From positions 1 to 64,000 of the forward strand of contig LWDP01000001.1 of assembly GCA_002087915.1 (NCBI GenBank): 64,000 nt of DNA, in the 5' to 3' direction. The notes under the pieces are model-generated. The model worked only from the letters and a program-made list of their open reading frames with translations, was not told the DNA's origin and did not search any database. Positions 35,918 to 44,801 of this stretch are shown here, piece by piece. Source of the stretch: Enterospora canceri (taxonomy: Eukaryota; Microsporidia; Enterocytozoonidae). A program made the position numbers and the translations under genes. Every line of letters begins with the position of its first letter. The first letter of the stretch is position 1.

Positions 35918-36211
35918 ATGAAAGCAAATGAATTAAAGGCACTTGAGCTGATCAAAAACCAACATAGAAGTATCATATTCACCACAAAAACATCCTGTTA
36001 TCTTGAAATGGAACAGCTACTCCAAATCAAACAGTATCCCAATGCATTCTTCTGCTTCACTACAGAATTCTTCAGCAGCTTCTCTGAATATTTTGATGAT
36101 TTCGACTGCTTTGTGGTTCTTCACCTGAAATTGAATGAGTTTGAGAAGGCGTTGATCAGAAGAATCCAACAAGTTCACAGAAACAAGAAAATAGTCACAT
36201 TCAGCCTATAA
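35918..36211 (+). CDS. Hypothetical small protein
   Basis: A 97-residue ORF 18 bp after ADA2 on the same strand. Mixed composition, aromatic-rich in the centre (FFCFTTEFFSSFSEYF) and a basic C-terminus. No CCC motif, membrane span or known motif. Protein-like length and codon use suggest it is real, but I recognise no family. Confidence 0.5.
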   Translation: MKANELKALELIKNQHRSIIFTTKTSCYLEMEQLLQIKQYPNAFFCFTTEFFSSFSEYFDDFDCFVVLHLKLNEFEKALIRRIQQVHRNKKIVTFSL

Positions 36212-36230
36212 AATAATCTTTACCTGATTT

Positions 36231-36971
36231 CTACCAATTACCCACTTCTGCCTTCTTTTTGCCGAAATCCTCCTGATCCACAATATTGGTCTTAATGTTC
36301 TTGATCAGATCATTCTCAGTTCCCTCATTCTGCTCCTCTTGCAGTCTCTCCAATTCTGCCGCATCCCTGTAGAAGAACAGCTCCACTTCCTTCAAGTCCT
36401 CTTCCATTTTTGCACCGTATTTTATGTATTTCACGAGTCGCGACAAAATGAAGAAGCAGGCGCCAATGGCACGTGGAGATCGGTTGTTGAGTGGAATGGC
36501 GATGTCTACGTTCTTCAAATCACAATCCGTGTTGCAGAATGCAATTGTAGGGCAGTTGACTCGTGCTGCCTCTCCTACAGCCTGTTTGTCGACTATTGGA
36601 TCTGAAACCACAATAAGTCGTGGCTCACAGCTGTTCTTGATTGTCGTATTCGTAAATGAACCAGGCATGAATCTGCCTGTATACGCTTTGCATCCAACTG
36701 CTTCCGTAAACTTCATTACTGGCTTCTTGCCAAATGTCTTACACGAGATCACAGTGATGTCATCTGCGTGTGTGAGACCACAAATGGCTCGAGCAGCAAG
36801 CACAAACTTCTCCCAGGTCTTCTTCAGATCAAATACTGGAATCTTGTCCTTTCTCAGGCCGTAAATGTATTTTTTCATTGGTTTGGTGACTTTGACACCG
36901 CCGAGATGCGCCTGTGTCACAACCAGCAGCTTCACGAACTCGTTTGGCATTCGAATTGATTCCTGAACCAT
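36231..36971 (-). CDS. RPS0: 40S ribosomal protein S0/SA (uS2)
   Basis: A small-subunit ribosomal protein. The 246 residues match eukaryotic uS2: AHLGGVKVTKPMKKYIYGLR near 20-40, DLKKTWEKFVLAARAI near 48-63, FMPGSFTN, RLIVVSDPIVDKQAV, NCPTIAFCNTD, and a charged C-terminal helix. TTTTACCCC directly before the ATG at 36971 selects this start over the longer open frame. The laminin-receptor-type C-terminal extension of animals is absent. Confidence 0.95.
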   Translation of the reverse strand: MVQESIRMPNEFVKLLVVTQAHLGGVKVTKPMKKYIYGLRKDKIPVFDLKKTWEKFVLAARAICGLTHADDITVISCKTFGKKPVMKFTEAVGCKAYTGRFMPGSFTNTTIKNSCEPRLIVVSDPIVDKQAVGEAARVNCPTIAFCNTDCDLKNVDIAIPLNNRSPRAIGACFFILSRLVKYIKYGAKMEEDLKEVELFFYRDAAELERLQEEQNEGTENDLIKNIKTNIVDQEDFGKKKAEVGNW

Positions 36972-37002
36972 GGGGTAAAATTTGTACAGATTTTTGAAGA
37001 AT

Positions 37003-37440
37003 TTATAGGAAATCATTGATTAGGAACGCGTGGATTAGCACGAAGTAGAGCCAGTAGATGACTGTGTTCATCAGAACAAAGATGGAGAAGCACAGAATCA
37101 GCACAGCAACCACAATCTGATCTATTTCGAGGTAGATTGAATCGTATCTGCATTTTATGCTATTGTATGTTTTGTTACGCAACAGATCACAGGCGTCAGT
37201 GAAGCATCTTAGAACAAACCTAAAGAGCAAATCGACAATCCAGAACGAGGCGATCACACCATCATAACTTCTGTTTCTACAGGTGAGTTCGTAAAATATT
37301 TCAAATAGAAAATTACTCACCTGTTTGTTGATTTTGTAGCCAAATAGCTCTTCTTTAATCCCAGGGAGAACATGTGCATTGATTTCTAAGACAATGAGCG
37401 TCTTAATTGTTTTTGATATTTCATTCTTATTTATGCGCAT
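37003..37440 (-). CDS. Hypothetical membrane protein
   Basis: 145 residues, with a mildly hydrophobic middle (WIVDLLFRFVLRC, about 67-79) and a strong hydrophobic C-terminal stretch of about 30 residues (VVAVLILCFSIFVLMNTVIY and beyond), long enough for one or two spans. No CCC motif upstream of the ATG at 37440. Family not recognised. Confidence 0.55.
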   Translation of the reverse strand: MRINKNEISKTIKTLIVLEINAHVLPGIKEELFGYKINKQVSNFLFEIFYELTCRNRSYDGVIASFWIVDLLFRFVLRCFTDACDLLRNKTYNSIKCRYDSIYLEIDQIVVAVLILCFSIFVLMNTVIYWLYFVLIHAFLINDFL

Positions 37441-37461
37441 ATCCTAACAAATATTTATGCT

Positions 37462-38235
37462 TTATTCAAAACCACTCTTGTTTTTGATTAGGTCATTCAT
37501 CGCCACAATGCAATTGACCAGCTCACCGCTGTACATTTCGACCAGATCTGTTTCGTCTTCGAGTTTCGGCATCTCGTTGCATATTTCCTGTAGACGCAAT
37601 TGTACAGTTTCACTCATCTCATGTTTCTCAATGTATTCTATTATGTTCGTCAAACACGTGTCGTACATCTGCAACGAGTTGCGAATCATGTCGTGTTTGT
37701 CCTTCATGGTGCTTCCAGTACCTTCTTTGATGTCTCGTAACAGGTGTTCAACACCAACCTCCTCATTTTCATCAGCGCCTATTTTCACAGTCAGATTCAC
37801 AAGCTGCTTGTTTTCGTCCAACTGATAGGCCTGGGCAGGAATATCATCCGTCTTGAGATGCACATTCACTACTGCTAGCAGTGGATTCGTGCAATATATC
37901 TCCATTGTCTTCGTGATTTCTAGGTCATTTTTATGCATTTTTGGGCCTGAATGATACCAGCCCACAATCTTCTCTTTGTTGTTTACTTTGTAGAACAGAT
38001 TGAACATATTCTCGAGATATGACGTATCTAGAAAGAATCCGTTCTTACTCTCCTCAAATGGTACTGCAAAGCTATTTTGTATTACCACTCTCTCATTTGT
38101 CGTGTTTCCAAGCAGGACGCCTATCACTCGCTGATAACTCTGTCTCTTATAGTGGTCTACGACAGAAAGTAACACTAATGGTGCAATCTCAACCATCCTG
38201 TGGTCTTGTGCCTTTTGGAATATTTTTGAAAACAT
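37462..38235 (-). CDS. RPN8: 26S proteasome lid subunit RPN8 (MPN domain)
   Basis: A non-catalytic MPN partner of the deubiquitinase RPN11 in the 19S lid. The 257-residue protein has an N-terminal MPN fold: PLVLLSVVDHYKR, RVIGVLLGN, NSFAVPFEE, then IVGWYHSGPKMHKNDLEI. The last lacks the HxHx7SxxD zinc site, as expected for RPN8. The rest is helical and dimerises with RPN11. AACCCCA before the ATG at 38235 fixes the start; the frame is open further upstream. Confidence 0.92.
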   Translation of the reverse strand: MFSKIFQKAQDHRMVEIAPLVLLSVVDHYKRQSYQRVIGVLLGNTTNERVVIQNSFAVPFEESKNGFFLDTSYLENMFNLFYKVNNKEKIVGWYHSGPKMHKNDLEITKTMEIYCTNPLLAVVNVHLKTDDIPAQAYQLDENKQLVNLTVKIGADENEEVGVEHLLRDIKEGTGSTMKDKHDMIRNSLQMYDTCLTNIIEYIEKHEMSETVQLRLQEICNEMPKLEDETDLVEMYSGELVNCIVAMNDLIKNKSGFE

Positions 38236-38288
38236 TGGGGTTACAAACAAAAGTATCAAAAATTATGTCTCTGCACATCAATCATTTC

Positions 38289-39224
38289 TTAACTATTTTT
38301 GGATCTATTTGTCTTGGTTTTCTGTATGGCCAGAATGCACGTGCCCAGGCCAATGAAAGAAAGACCAATAAAATGCCTGAGATGGAGTGGATGCTCGTAT
38401 ACAATGCTAGTCAAGATGATTGAGATGATCTTTCGTGTCAGGGTGATGTAGTTTGTAAGGATTGTTCCATTCCTCTTGACACACGAATATATGATTCTCT
38501 GGCCAACTGCACCTAACAAGACCACACCAGCAATGTGTAGAACCACAATTGGATCCTTCTTCACAAAGTTGACTATTGGTGACGTATTTCTGAGTGTCTG
38601 TATTAAACTCAATGACACCTTAAATATGTTCGTATACAGAATCATCACTGCTGATGAAATGGAATATCGCCTATAGACGAAATCCTGCATTGAATTCACG
38701 AATCCCTGAATGCATAAAATCATACAAATTACCACAATTCCAAGAATCGTATTTGATTCGATCTTACCTGTCTTTGTGAGTAGTGAAAAGTCCACTGCGA
38801 ATATGAATGATCCTATTGTGGTTGCAACACAACTGTAGAGTGTCTGATCACTCACCTTCTCTCCAAAAACAATTATTTTTGCAGCCACAATTGGAATAAG
38901 TTTGAGTGTGCTTGAAATCTGCATTGTTCTGTACGTGAGCAACTGTGTTCCTAGAAATGAAAGCTGTTCTTGAATAAATATCAACACAGCCATCAGAAAC
39001 AGGTGCATGAAGAGACTGGTTGAGATTATGAAGTCGAATGTGTTTATGGTGCATAAGACCAGGAACCCCTTCAAAAACACAATCAGGTACGGAAATGAGA
39101 ATTTTGTGCCTGAATTGTACTCGTAGGATGAGACTCTCTCCACCAGAAGACTCTGTATCGTAAATATGATGTTGATTACCACAGTGAAGAAGAATAGGCC
39201 GTATTCACCCTTTTGTTTTTTCAT
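38289..39224 (-). CDS. Nucleotide-sugar transporter (SLC35B/UAA type)
   Basis: A Golgi/ER exchanger of nucleotide sugars or related molecules. 311 residues with about ten hydrophobic segments, a conserved YRTMQISSTLKLIPI stretch in the first half, and LTRKIISIILTSIVYEHPLH near the end, which matches the TRKxxSxxLS signature of the SLC35B/UAA family. The start at 39224 is preferred because AATGCCCCAAT precedes it. The upstream in-frame ATG at 39293 would add 23 polar residues. Substrate unknown. Confidence 0.82.
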   Translation of the reverse strand: MKKQKGEYGLFFFTVVINIIFTIQSLLVERVSSYEYNSGTKFSFPYLIVFLKGFLVLCTINTFDFIISTSLFMHLFLMAVLIFIQEQLSFLGTQLLTYRTMQISSTLKLIPIVAAKIIVFGEKVSDQTLYSCVATTIGSFIFAVDFSLLTKTGKIESNTILGIVVICMILCIQGFVNSMQDFVYRRYSISSAVMILYTNIFKVSLSLIQTLRNTSPIVNFVKKDPIVVLHIAGVVLLGAVGQRIIYSCVKRNGTILTNYITLTRKIISIILTSIVYEHPLHLRHFIGLSFIGLGTCILAIQKTKTNRSKNS

Positions 39225-39385
39225 ATTGGGGCATTTCTTGTTTGCATTCTCAGTTTTGTTGCGTTTACTGTTAATAGAAGACACAGGTTTCATTCTCAAG
39301 GTTCTCAAAGTGTCATCTCTTTTATAGTCAGTGATTTACACTTTTAGTGATCTTATGAATAGTCGCTTACTTCTACCCAACACAT

Positions 39386-39652
39386 CTAATCATCGAAAAT
39401 ATCATTGAAATAGCACTGACACTCTTTCACTTTCTCATGTTCAGCTGTTTCGTATTGCAACACATCGAACTCCTCTTCCAAATATTTCCAAATAGCACTA
39501 CTTGTCAGAATGTTGGGTTGTTTGAGACCACGCAACAATGAAATCATTTTGAAGTGCTTGAATGGTCCAAACAGCTTTTGTTTCTCAATGGCTTTTAAAA
39601 TTCTGATTTGTATTGCACAATCATTCAGATTTATCTTTTTTTCTGTACCCAT
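39386..39652 (-). CDS. EAF7: EAF7/MRGBP-like NuA4 subunit
   Basis: An 88-residue protein. The pattern AIEKQKLFGPFKHFKMISLL (about 21-40), then SSAIWKYLEEEFDV with a following acidic E, matches the compact EAF7/MRGBP domain (KPxGxxKHFxMxxI, then IWxxLxxxYDL). EAF7 is an accessory subunit of the NuA4 histone acetyltransferase and binds EAF3/MRG15. It is much shorter than yeast EAF7, essentially domain only. TTTGCCCTAAA precedes the ATG at 39652. ADA2, HDAC and histone H3 elsewhere in the window also belong to chromatin regulation. Confidence 0.7.
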   Translation of the reverse strand: MGTEKKINLNDCAIQIRILKAIEKQKLFGPFKHFKMISLLRGLKQPNILTSSAIWKYLEEEFDVLQYETAEHEKVKECQCYFNDIFDD

Positions 39653-39817
39653 TTTAGGGCAAATAATCAATAAAGAAATAATCCGGTAAACTGATCAGTT
39701 AAATATATGCTACTATCAACTGAAATTGCACAATTATACACGAGAAATATCTATTAAACACTCGATATTTATTATTGGTCATTTGCATGATAAAATATTA
39801 CACTAATGGACCCATAA

Positions 39818-40495
39818 ATGAACAAAATTCGAATTGCTATTGATGGGCCATCTGCATCTGGAAAGAGTAGTGCAGCTGAGAGATTAGCAGAACGACTAGG
39901 ATACTTCAGAGTAGAAGGTGGTTCATTCTATCGTGCAATTACTCACCTGATTCTTGAAAAATACGGTGATGAATACAATTTGGAAAATGATGATGTCAAA
40001 CAGTTTGTTGAAGGCACAAAAATAGAAATCAGAAACAGGGAACTCTTTTCGAATGGAAGGAGCCTGATGAAGTATCTGAGGACAAGTAGAATTGATGAAA
40101 ATGTAGGGCTGGTTGCAAAGGTGAAATACATCAGAACAATTGTTCACAAAATAGAGCGAGAGCTAGTGGAGAGCTGTGACTGTGGTCTGGTGATGGATGG
40201 ACGAGATATAGGAACAGTTGTGATGCCTGATGCGTTCATCAAGTTCTTTATTACTGCCTCGGCAGAAGAACGTGCTTCAAGAAGAACTATGCAAGACAAG
40301 AGTTTGAATTACAAGGATGTTTTGGAGAACCTGAAAAAAAGAGACTACGAAGACACTCATAGGGAGCACGATCCATTAATTCAGGCTGAAGATGCAATTC
40401 TGATCAACAATGAGCATCTGAATCTAGAGCAGACTGTTCAACTAATGAACAACATGTTCACGGATAAAATGACCAGTTCATATGAATTACCATAA
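39818..40495 (+). CDS. cmk: Bacterial-type cytidylate kinase (CMP kinase)
   Basis: Phosphorylates CMP and dCMP to the diphosphates. 225 residues with P-loop GPSASGKS (9-16), the EGGSFYRA segment (33-40), VMDGRDIGTVVMPDAFIKFF near 125-145, and RDYEDTHREHDPL in the lid/insert region. The order and motifs are those of bacterial Cmk, not of the eukaryotic UMP/CMP kinase family. Microsporidia lack de novo nucleotide synthesis and keep salvage kinases, so a transferred gene is plausible. The start at 39818 has GGACCCATAA before it, and base use looks like that of the neighbours. Confidence 0.88.
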   Translation: MNKIRIAIDGPSASGKSSAAERLAERLGYFRVEGGSFYRAITHLILEKYGDEYNLENDDVKQFVEGTKIEIRNRELFSNGRSLMKYLRTSRIDENVGLVAKVKYIRTIVHKIERELVESCDCGLVMDGRDIGTVVMPDAFIKFFITASAEERASRRTMQDKSLNYKDVLENLKKRDYEDTHREHDPLIQAEDAILINNEHLNLEQTVQLMNNMFTDKMTSSYELP

Positions 40496-40504
40496 AGAAT
40501 TCAT

Positions 40505-41050
40505 TCAGACACTTCGTTTTGATTCAAACATGGAAACAAAGTCCTTGTGAATAAGGTAGACGGCAAATCCAGTCAACCCCAACTCGAAGACGACTATGAA
40601 GCGAACCCACTTTTTGGACCTCTTCACCATTTCGTAGTGTTCGTACGTCTTGTTGATGTGCGTCTTCTGCTGCTCAATCAGCCTATCCAATATTCTGGCT
40701 AGCTCTCCAACCATGTCCTGGTCTTCCACATAGCCAAGATACCCAGACATCTCTTTGTTCACGTCTGGTGATTTGAAGTTAAACTTGCAGGATTTTTCTG
40801 TCTTATTCTGTACGTTTATGTTAACGAAGCCAGGCTGCTTGATGTTGACGTAGAAGCTACCTCGTTGAGAGTCAGTCTTGACCATCTTAATGTTGTTTGT
40901 GTCGAGTATCTCAACTGAGCACCATTCTCTAGTGTCAAATATGAATTTATAGATGCCAGGCTCAGTCACCTCATCCTGGAAGTGCAGTTTCTGTCTTGGT
41001 TTAAGCATGATGTATCTACAAAGTGTCATCATCGCATACCAAACAAACAT
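40505..41050 (-). CDS. p24/EMP24 family cargo receptor
   Basis: A type I membrane protein of COPII/COPI vesicles. 181 residues: a hydrophobic leader (MFVWYAMMTLCRYI), a beta-rich GOLD-like domain (about 22-90, GIYKFIFDT and two Cys, WCSVEI and EKSCKF), a coiled-coil segment (about 105-133), one membrane span near 141-163, and a short cytosolic tail. Family members usually have FF and KK-type tail signals; here the tail is HKDFVSMFESKRSV. ACCCCCTG before the ATG at 41050 supports the start. Confidence 0.85.
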   Translation of the reverse strand: MFVWYAMMTLCRYIMLKPRQKLHFQDEVTEPGIYKFIFDTREWCSVEILDTNNIKMVKTDSQRGSFYVNIKQPGFVNINVQNKTEKSCKFNFKSPDVNKEMSGYLGYVEDQDMVGELARILDRLIEQQKTHINKTYEHYEMVKRSKKWVRFIVVFELGLTGFAVYLIHKDFVSMFESKRSV

Positions 41051-41092
41051 CAGGGGGTAATATCAAAAGAATTCCAAACAAACAAATTCTAC

Positions 41093-41112
41093 GTAAAATA
41101 AGCTTATTTTAC
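41093..41112. other. 20-bp perfect palindrome at the PIG-C stop codon
   Basis: GTAAAATAAG followed by CTTATTTTAC, a perfect 20-bp palindrome. It includes the TAA stop (41104-41106, minus strand) of PIG-C, with AATAAG-like strings on both strands. It may shape 3'-end formation. Confidence 0.45.
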
Positions 41113-41853
41113 ATAAATAGATCTACTAATGCATAAAAGAATGAGCCATGTTGGAATAAGAGCAAAGACACTCAGAGCAAAGCACAACCAATCTCCTAGG
41201 AGCAAGAAGAGAACCTGGGAAATCAGAATGACCCGTACAGTCTTTCTGGTGCTTATGGTCACATTCATTGCATTCTGCATGAATGGGATGTAGTAGAAAA
41301 TGAGGATACCGATTTTCAGTAGATAAAGCACTTCATAATCCAATCTGATTCGAGACAGGATGTTGAATAGAGACAGAGCAGCTGCTACGTTACCAACGGT
41401 GTCATTGTTCTGAAACTTGTATGGAATCAGTAATGCAATATCAATTGGAATGGGAGTGTTTCTATCGAAGACGTAGTTTCCTGTGTTGATTCTACAAATG
41501 TAGTTCTTGGATGATTCAATTGTAAATATCACCGAACATACACCAAATACCAAATGTATTGTATCAGATGCAATATGTGACGTCATATTCTTAAAAACAG
41601 GCAACAGGACGATTATGAGAATTGTGATGATTCCGTAAGATTTGGTCATCTTCTTCAACTCCACTCGTCTGTTACGGTAGAATATTTCCACCAATAATTC
41701 AGCTGATAATACGCAGTAGATTGTGCCAATAGACGTTCTGTGTATTTGGTTGTAGCACAACAGGAAATGCAGCACCGAGTTCAATTTGAAAATGAACGTG
41801 TTAATTGCCAGACGCAGATTCACTCTACTTTGATCAATCATCTTGCATTGCAT
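41104..41853 (-). CDS. GPI2: PIG-C/GPI2, GPI-GlcNAc transferase subunit
   Basis: A subunit of the ER enzyme that makes GlcNAc-PI, the first step of GPI-anchor synthesis. 249 residues with several membrane spans, an LLPVFKNMTSHIASDTIHLV block that matches the SPxLxxLTxxISxDTI signature of PIG-C, and GNVAAALSLFNILSRIRLDY matching the SLNAxxxASVLLASRL region. The catalytic partner PIG-A lies at 62684-63883. The start at 41853 has AGCCTTA before it; Met 41841 is an alternative. Confidence 0.85.
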   Translation of the reverse strand: MQCKMIDQSRVNLRLAINTFIFKLNSVLHFLLCYNQIHRTSIGTIYCVLSAELLVEIFYRNRRVELKKMTKSYGIITILIIVLLPVFKNMTSHIASDTIHLVFGVCSVIFTIESSKNYICRINTGNYVFDRNTPIPIDIALLIPYKFQNNDTVGNVAAALSLFNILSRIRLDYEVLYLLKIGILIFYYIPFMQNAMNVTISTRKTVRVILISQVLFLLLGDWLCFALSVFALIPTWLILLCISRSIYVK

Positions 41854-41936
41854 TAAGGCTATTTGAGACAAACAAAAAGCAATAATTTGTTTGTATTGAT
41901 CTCATATTGCATAAAATAGTTGATTCATTTTTGGGG

Positions 41937-42458
41937 ATGAAAAAAGAGAGAATACGAAAGAACAAGGAAACTATGAAAATACTCAGAAGCAACGGATTCA
42001 GAGATCCAATGCAGCTGTATGTTGATAGTACCTTTCTCACTGCAGTTGACAAAATGGAGAATGGTCGCAGAGTGGTCATGCGCTACTTTGATACTTATCC
42101 CAAATTCTACGTCTCAAAATGTGAATTTGAGAAATATAGGAAAGAATGCAAAAACAACACACTTGGTGAGTTAAGTGGCCATTGCCAAATCAGAAAATGC
42201 GACTGCACTGATAATGAACCATGTTGTTTATCAGAACAAAAGATCATCAACGACACCAACAAAAAACATTACATTCTGGCTACAAATACGAGATCCTACA
42301 TGCAAATGTACAGAAAGATGAATGTTCCGACGTTTACAATCATCAAAAGCATTCCAACACTGAATATTGGAAAGATGAAGCAAATGAAATTCGATAGAAA
42401 TGGAAAAGAGGCCACTTCCAAGGAACTCAAGAAGCTCAGACAAACCATTGGGGAGTAA
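41937..42458 (+). CDS. UTP23: UTP23-like PIN-domain rRNA processing protein
   Basis: A nucleolar factor for 18S rRNA maturation. 173 residues. KILRSNGFRDPMQLYVDSTF (about 14-33) corresponds to the RxYxxxxGFxxPxQVLxDxxF start of UTP23/FCF1 PIN proteins. A CxxxxHC/C-rich segment (GHCQIRKCDC) follows, and HYILATNTRSYMQMYRKM matches the xxIxAxxDxxLxxxLR strand, with changed acidic residues. The Cys cluster favours UTP23 over FCF1. TTTTTGGGG directly precedes the ATG at 41937, a G-rich counterpart of the CCC motif. Confidence 0.75.
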   Translation: MKKERIRKNKETMKILRSNGFRDPMQLYVDSTFLTAVDKMENGRRVVMRYFDTYPKFYVSKCEFEKYRKECKNNTLGELSGHCQIRKCDCTDNEPCCLSEQKIINDTNKKHYILATNTRSYMQMYRKMNVPTFTIIKSIPTLNIGKMKQMKFDRNGKEATSKELKKLRQTIGE

Positions 42459-42463
42459 CTGGG

Positions 42464-43303
42464 CTACTCAAATGAAATGCCCTCTTTCTTGAATTCAGCA
42501 AAAAGCATCAGGTATTCTTCCACACTCATTTTGGATGGCCTTGATTCCCGTAGGCCTATTTTGTCGAGTACTCTTTCAACCAGCAAGGCACCACTCTCTT
42601 TTCCTGTACTCTTTTTTACGTATTTGGTGATTTGCTGTGCTTTCAGATTCCCATGAAGTGTTTTGTTCTTTCTACTGAAGCAGATTTTCAGCATGTTATC
42701 GAATTCAACTGAGTTGATGAGTGGCCTTGGTGTCTTAGGCTGCATCCGTACGAAACACGTGTCCACATTTGGCATTGGATTGAAGCTCTTTCTGCTGATC
42801 TTCATGATATGATCAACACGTGTATACAGTTGTACAATCACAGAGAGTCTGCTGTACTCCTTTGATCCTGGCCTAGCAACAAGTCTCTCTGCAAACTCCT
42901 TCTGTACCAGAATGAACACACTTCTGAAATGGCATCCCATCAACTTAAGCACAATTGGCAGACTCAGGTTGAATGGGATGTTGCTGATGCATTTGTCGAA
43001 GTGTGGGACGTCTTCGTCCAAGAAGTCGCCTTCTCTCAAATCCAATTTGGTTTTCAGGTGCTTCTTCCCACAGACCCTGCTTCTGAGTTCCCTGCAAAGA
43101 CGCCCATCTTTTTCATAGGCCACAACTCGCTTTGCTTTTTCCAGCAGTTTCAATGTGATGCTTCCAGTCCCAGCCCCCACGTCCAGAAGCGTATCAGTGT
43201 GCTTTATGTTCGCCTTCTCAATGACTGTGTCAATCAGACCACTGTTTATCAGCATATGCTGTCCCTCTGCTTTTCTAAGTGACATTTGTGGCTTCTTGAT
43301 CAT
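42464..43303 (-). CDS. DIM1: 18S rRNA N6,N6-dimethyladenosine transferase DIM1
   Basis: Dimethylates two adjacent adenines near the 3' end of 18S rRNA and takes part in 40S assembly. In 279 residues: QHMLINSGLID near 15-25, the SAM-binding LDVGAGTGSIT (40-50), acidic Glu in VVAYEKDGRL, and SNIPFNLSLPIVLK at the NPPY-like catalytic site (NIPF). NPMPNVDTCFVRMQPK follows. The C-terminal helical domain closes the protein. ATGCCCATTAGTAG precedes the start. It is divergent from the membrane protein at 43334, 30 bp apart. Confidence 0.95.
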   Translation of the reverse strand: MIKKPQMSLRKAEGQHMLINSGLIDTVIEKANIKHTDTLLDVGAGTGSITLKLLEKAKRVVAYEKDGRLCRELRSRVCGKKHLKTKLDLREGDFLDEDVPHFDKCISNIPFNLSLPIVLKLMGCHFRSVFILVQKEFAERLVARPGSKEYSRLSVIVQLYTRVDHIMKISRKSFNPMPNVDTCFVRMQPKTPRPLINSVEFDNMLKICFSRKNKTLHGNLKAQQITKYVKKSTGKESGALLVERVLDKIGLRESRPSKMSVEEYLMLFAEFKKEGISFE

Positions 43304-43333
43304 CTACTAATGGGCATAAAATAAGTGGATTTT

Positions 43334-44758
43334 ATGCAATGGACTCTCACAAAATTCATCCCCGAAATGCGCATTTCTATAAAAGCAAAGAATGCCATCA
43401 AGAGATCCCTGATCGACTGCTGGGCCATCATTGTGGTTGCCATAATCAACAACATCTTCATCAGCGGATTCAAGGTGCTTCAATTCAGCAAATTGTTCAG
43501 AAAGGGATCCATCATGCGAATCAAAGCAGGAATCAAAAACGTATTGACCGTCATAGACGCAGACGAGTATTCAATCTGGGAAGTATTCTTTGCATACGTC
43601 ACAATGTACACAATTGTGATACTTGTGACGAACACAATGCTGATATTCGTCCTGATCATTTACACAATAGACCATAGGCTCTATACGATAATCGCATTCA
43701 TTTCGGCAACACTTGCCTTGTTCTGGGAGATGCTCTCACACGCCAGCATCTACCTCCAGGTCACTGTGATGTACGGATTCATCTGCTTTGCACTCTACAA
43801 AATGTACAAATCACTTGCATTCAGGAATCCAGGATCCAAAGTGGTCGCTGAGACAGCAGACAGCATGTTCCAATTTGGATTCGTCTTCTACGGCCGTCTT
43901 TTGGTCCACTTTGTGTTTCTGCTGGTGAAATCGTTCTACGTTCGCCTGATGAACTTCCAGTCTCAGTCGTTCTCCCAACGCATCCTATTCATTCTGCTTC
44001 TCGTCTACTACACGTATTCTGAAATATTCATAGTCCAGGCATTCACAGCCCAGATGATCAGTAGAAAGATGTACAACGACAGTCCCACGTTCGGAATCGA
44101 CTTCGTGCCGATCTTCTTCACCTCATCAGTAGCCGCATTCTGCAAGGTCGTCTTTCTCTTCACAAATCGAATTTATTTCATGATCAAGGCCATCGTAGGA
44201 AAAGAAGCAATGAGAAAGTATCGGATATTCAGACTATTCGAAGATGACAGGTGTCACTTCCTGTACATCGTGTTCAGACGAACAAGCTACTTTGAGGGCT
44301 TCTTTGGATTCAGAAATGCCCTTTGGGGCGGTGATATCAGGCGGCATGCAAAACAGATCAATTTCAAAAGTGACGTATTTCCAGTGCTGGTTGTTCTCTT
44401 CATATTCATGAAGAATGTTCTGAGAGGATACAACATCATCAAACCGTACGATCTGGCATTCATCATTGCTGGATACAGCTGTACAATTGTTGAAATATTC
44501 AATACTTATGCAATCATGAAGATATTCGTGTACGCAAAGACAGCTCAGACAGAGAGAAGCAGCAAGAAGTTGGACTACAACGAGAAGACACGTGTCAACA
44601 TGGACGAGATCAGACAGCTGAGACGAAACAAAATGAGGATGAAGGACTTCTTCGACTACGTCTTCTTCAACCAGAAACTGCTTGATTCTAAGGCAACAAA
44701 CAGCTACAAGTATTTTGAGAATGAATTGAGCAATTCCAGCACGCAGAAGGACGTCTAG
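43334..44758 (+). CDS. Polytopic membrane protein, unknown
   Basis: 474 residues with about eight to nine hydrophobic segments (near 25-48, 85-108, 115-135, 138-155, 185-205, 220-245, 262-282, 352-375, 390-415) and a basic, charged C-terminal tail of about 60 residues with many Lys/Arg (DEIRQLRRNKMRMKDFF). It has no signal peptide and no recognised signature. A transporter or an ER channel is possible. No CCC motif. The frame is open upstream through GTG, but the ATG at 43334 is the first in frame. It shares a 30-bp promoter with DIM1. Confidence 0.75.
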   Translation: MQWTLTKFIPEMRISIKAKNAIKRSLIDCWAIIVVAIINNIFISGFKVLQFSKLFRKGSIMRIKAGIKNVLTVIDADEYSIWEVFFAYVTMYTIVILVTNTMLIFVLIIYTIDHRLYTIIAFISATLALFWEMLSHASIYLQVTVMYGFICFALYKMYKSLAFRNPGSKVVAETADSMFQFGFVFYGRLLVHFVFLLVKSFYVRLMNFQSQSFSQRILFILLLVYYTYSEIFIVQAFTAQMISRKMYNDSPTFGIDFVPIFFTSSVAAFCKVVFLFTNRIYFMIKAIVGKEAMRKYRIFRLFEDDRCHFLYIVFRRTSYFEGFFGFRNALWGGDIRRHAKQINFKSDVFPVLVVLFIFMKNVLRGYNIIKPYDLAFIIAGYSCTIVEIFNTYAIMKIFVYAKTAQTERSSKKLDYNEKTRVNMDEIRQLRRNKMRMKDFFDYVFFNQKLLDSKATNSYKYFENELSNSSTQKDV

Positions 44759-44801
44759 GCCTGGACGAAGCAGCGAATAAAAATATCGTGGCCCTTTTTG
44801 G

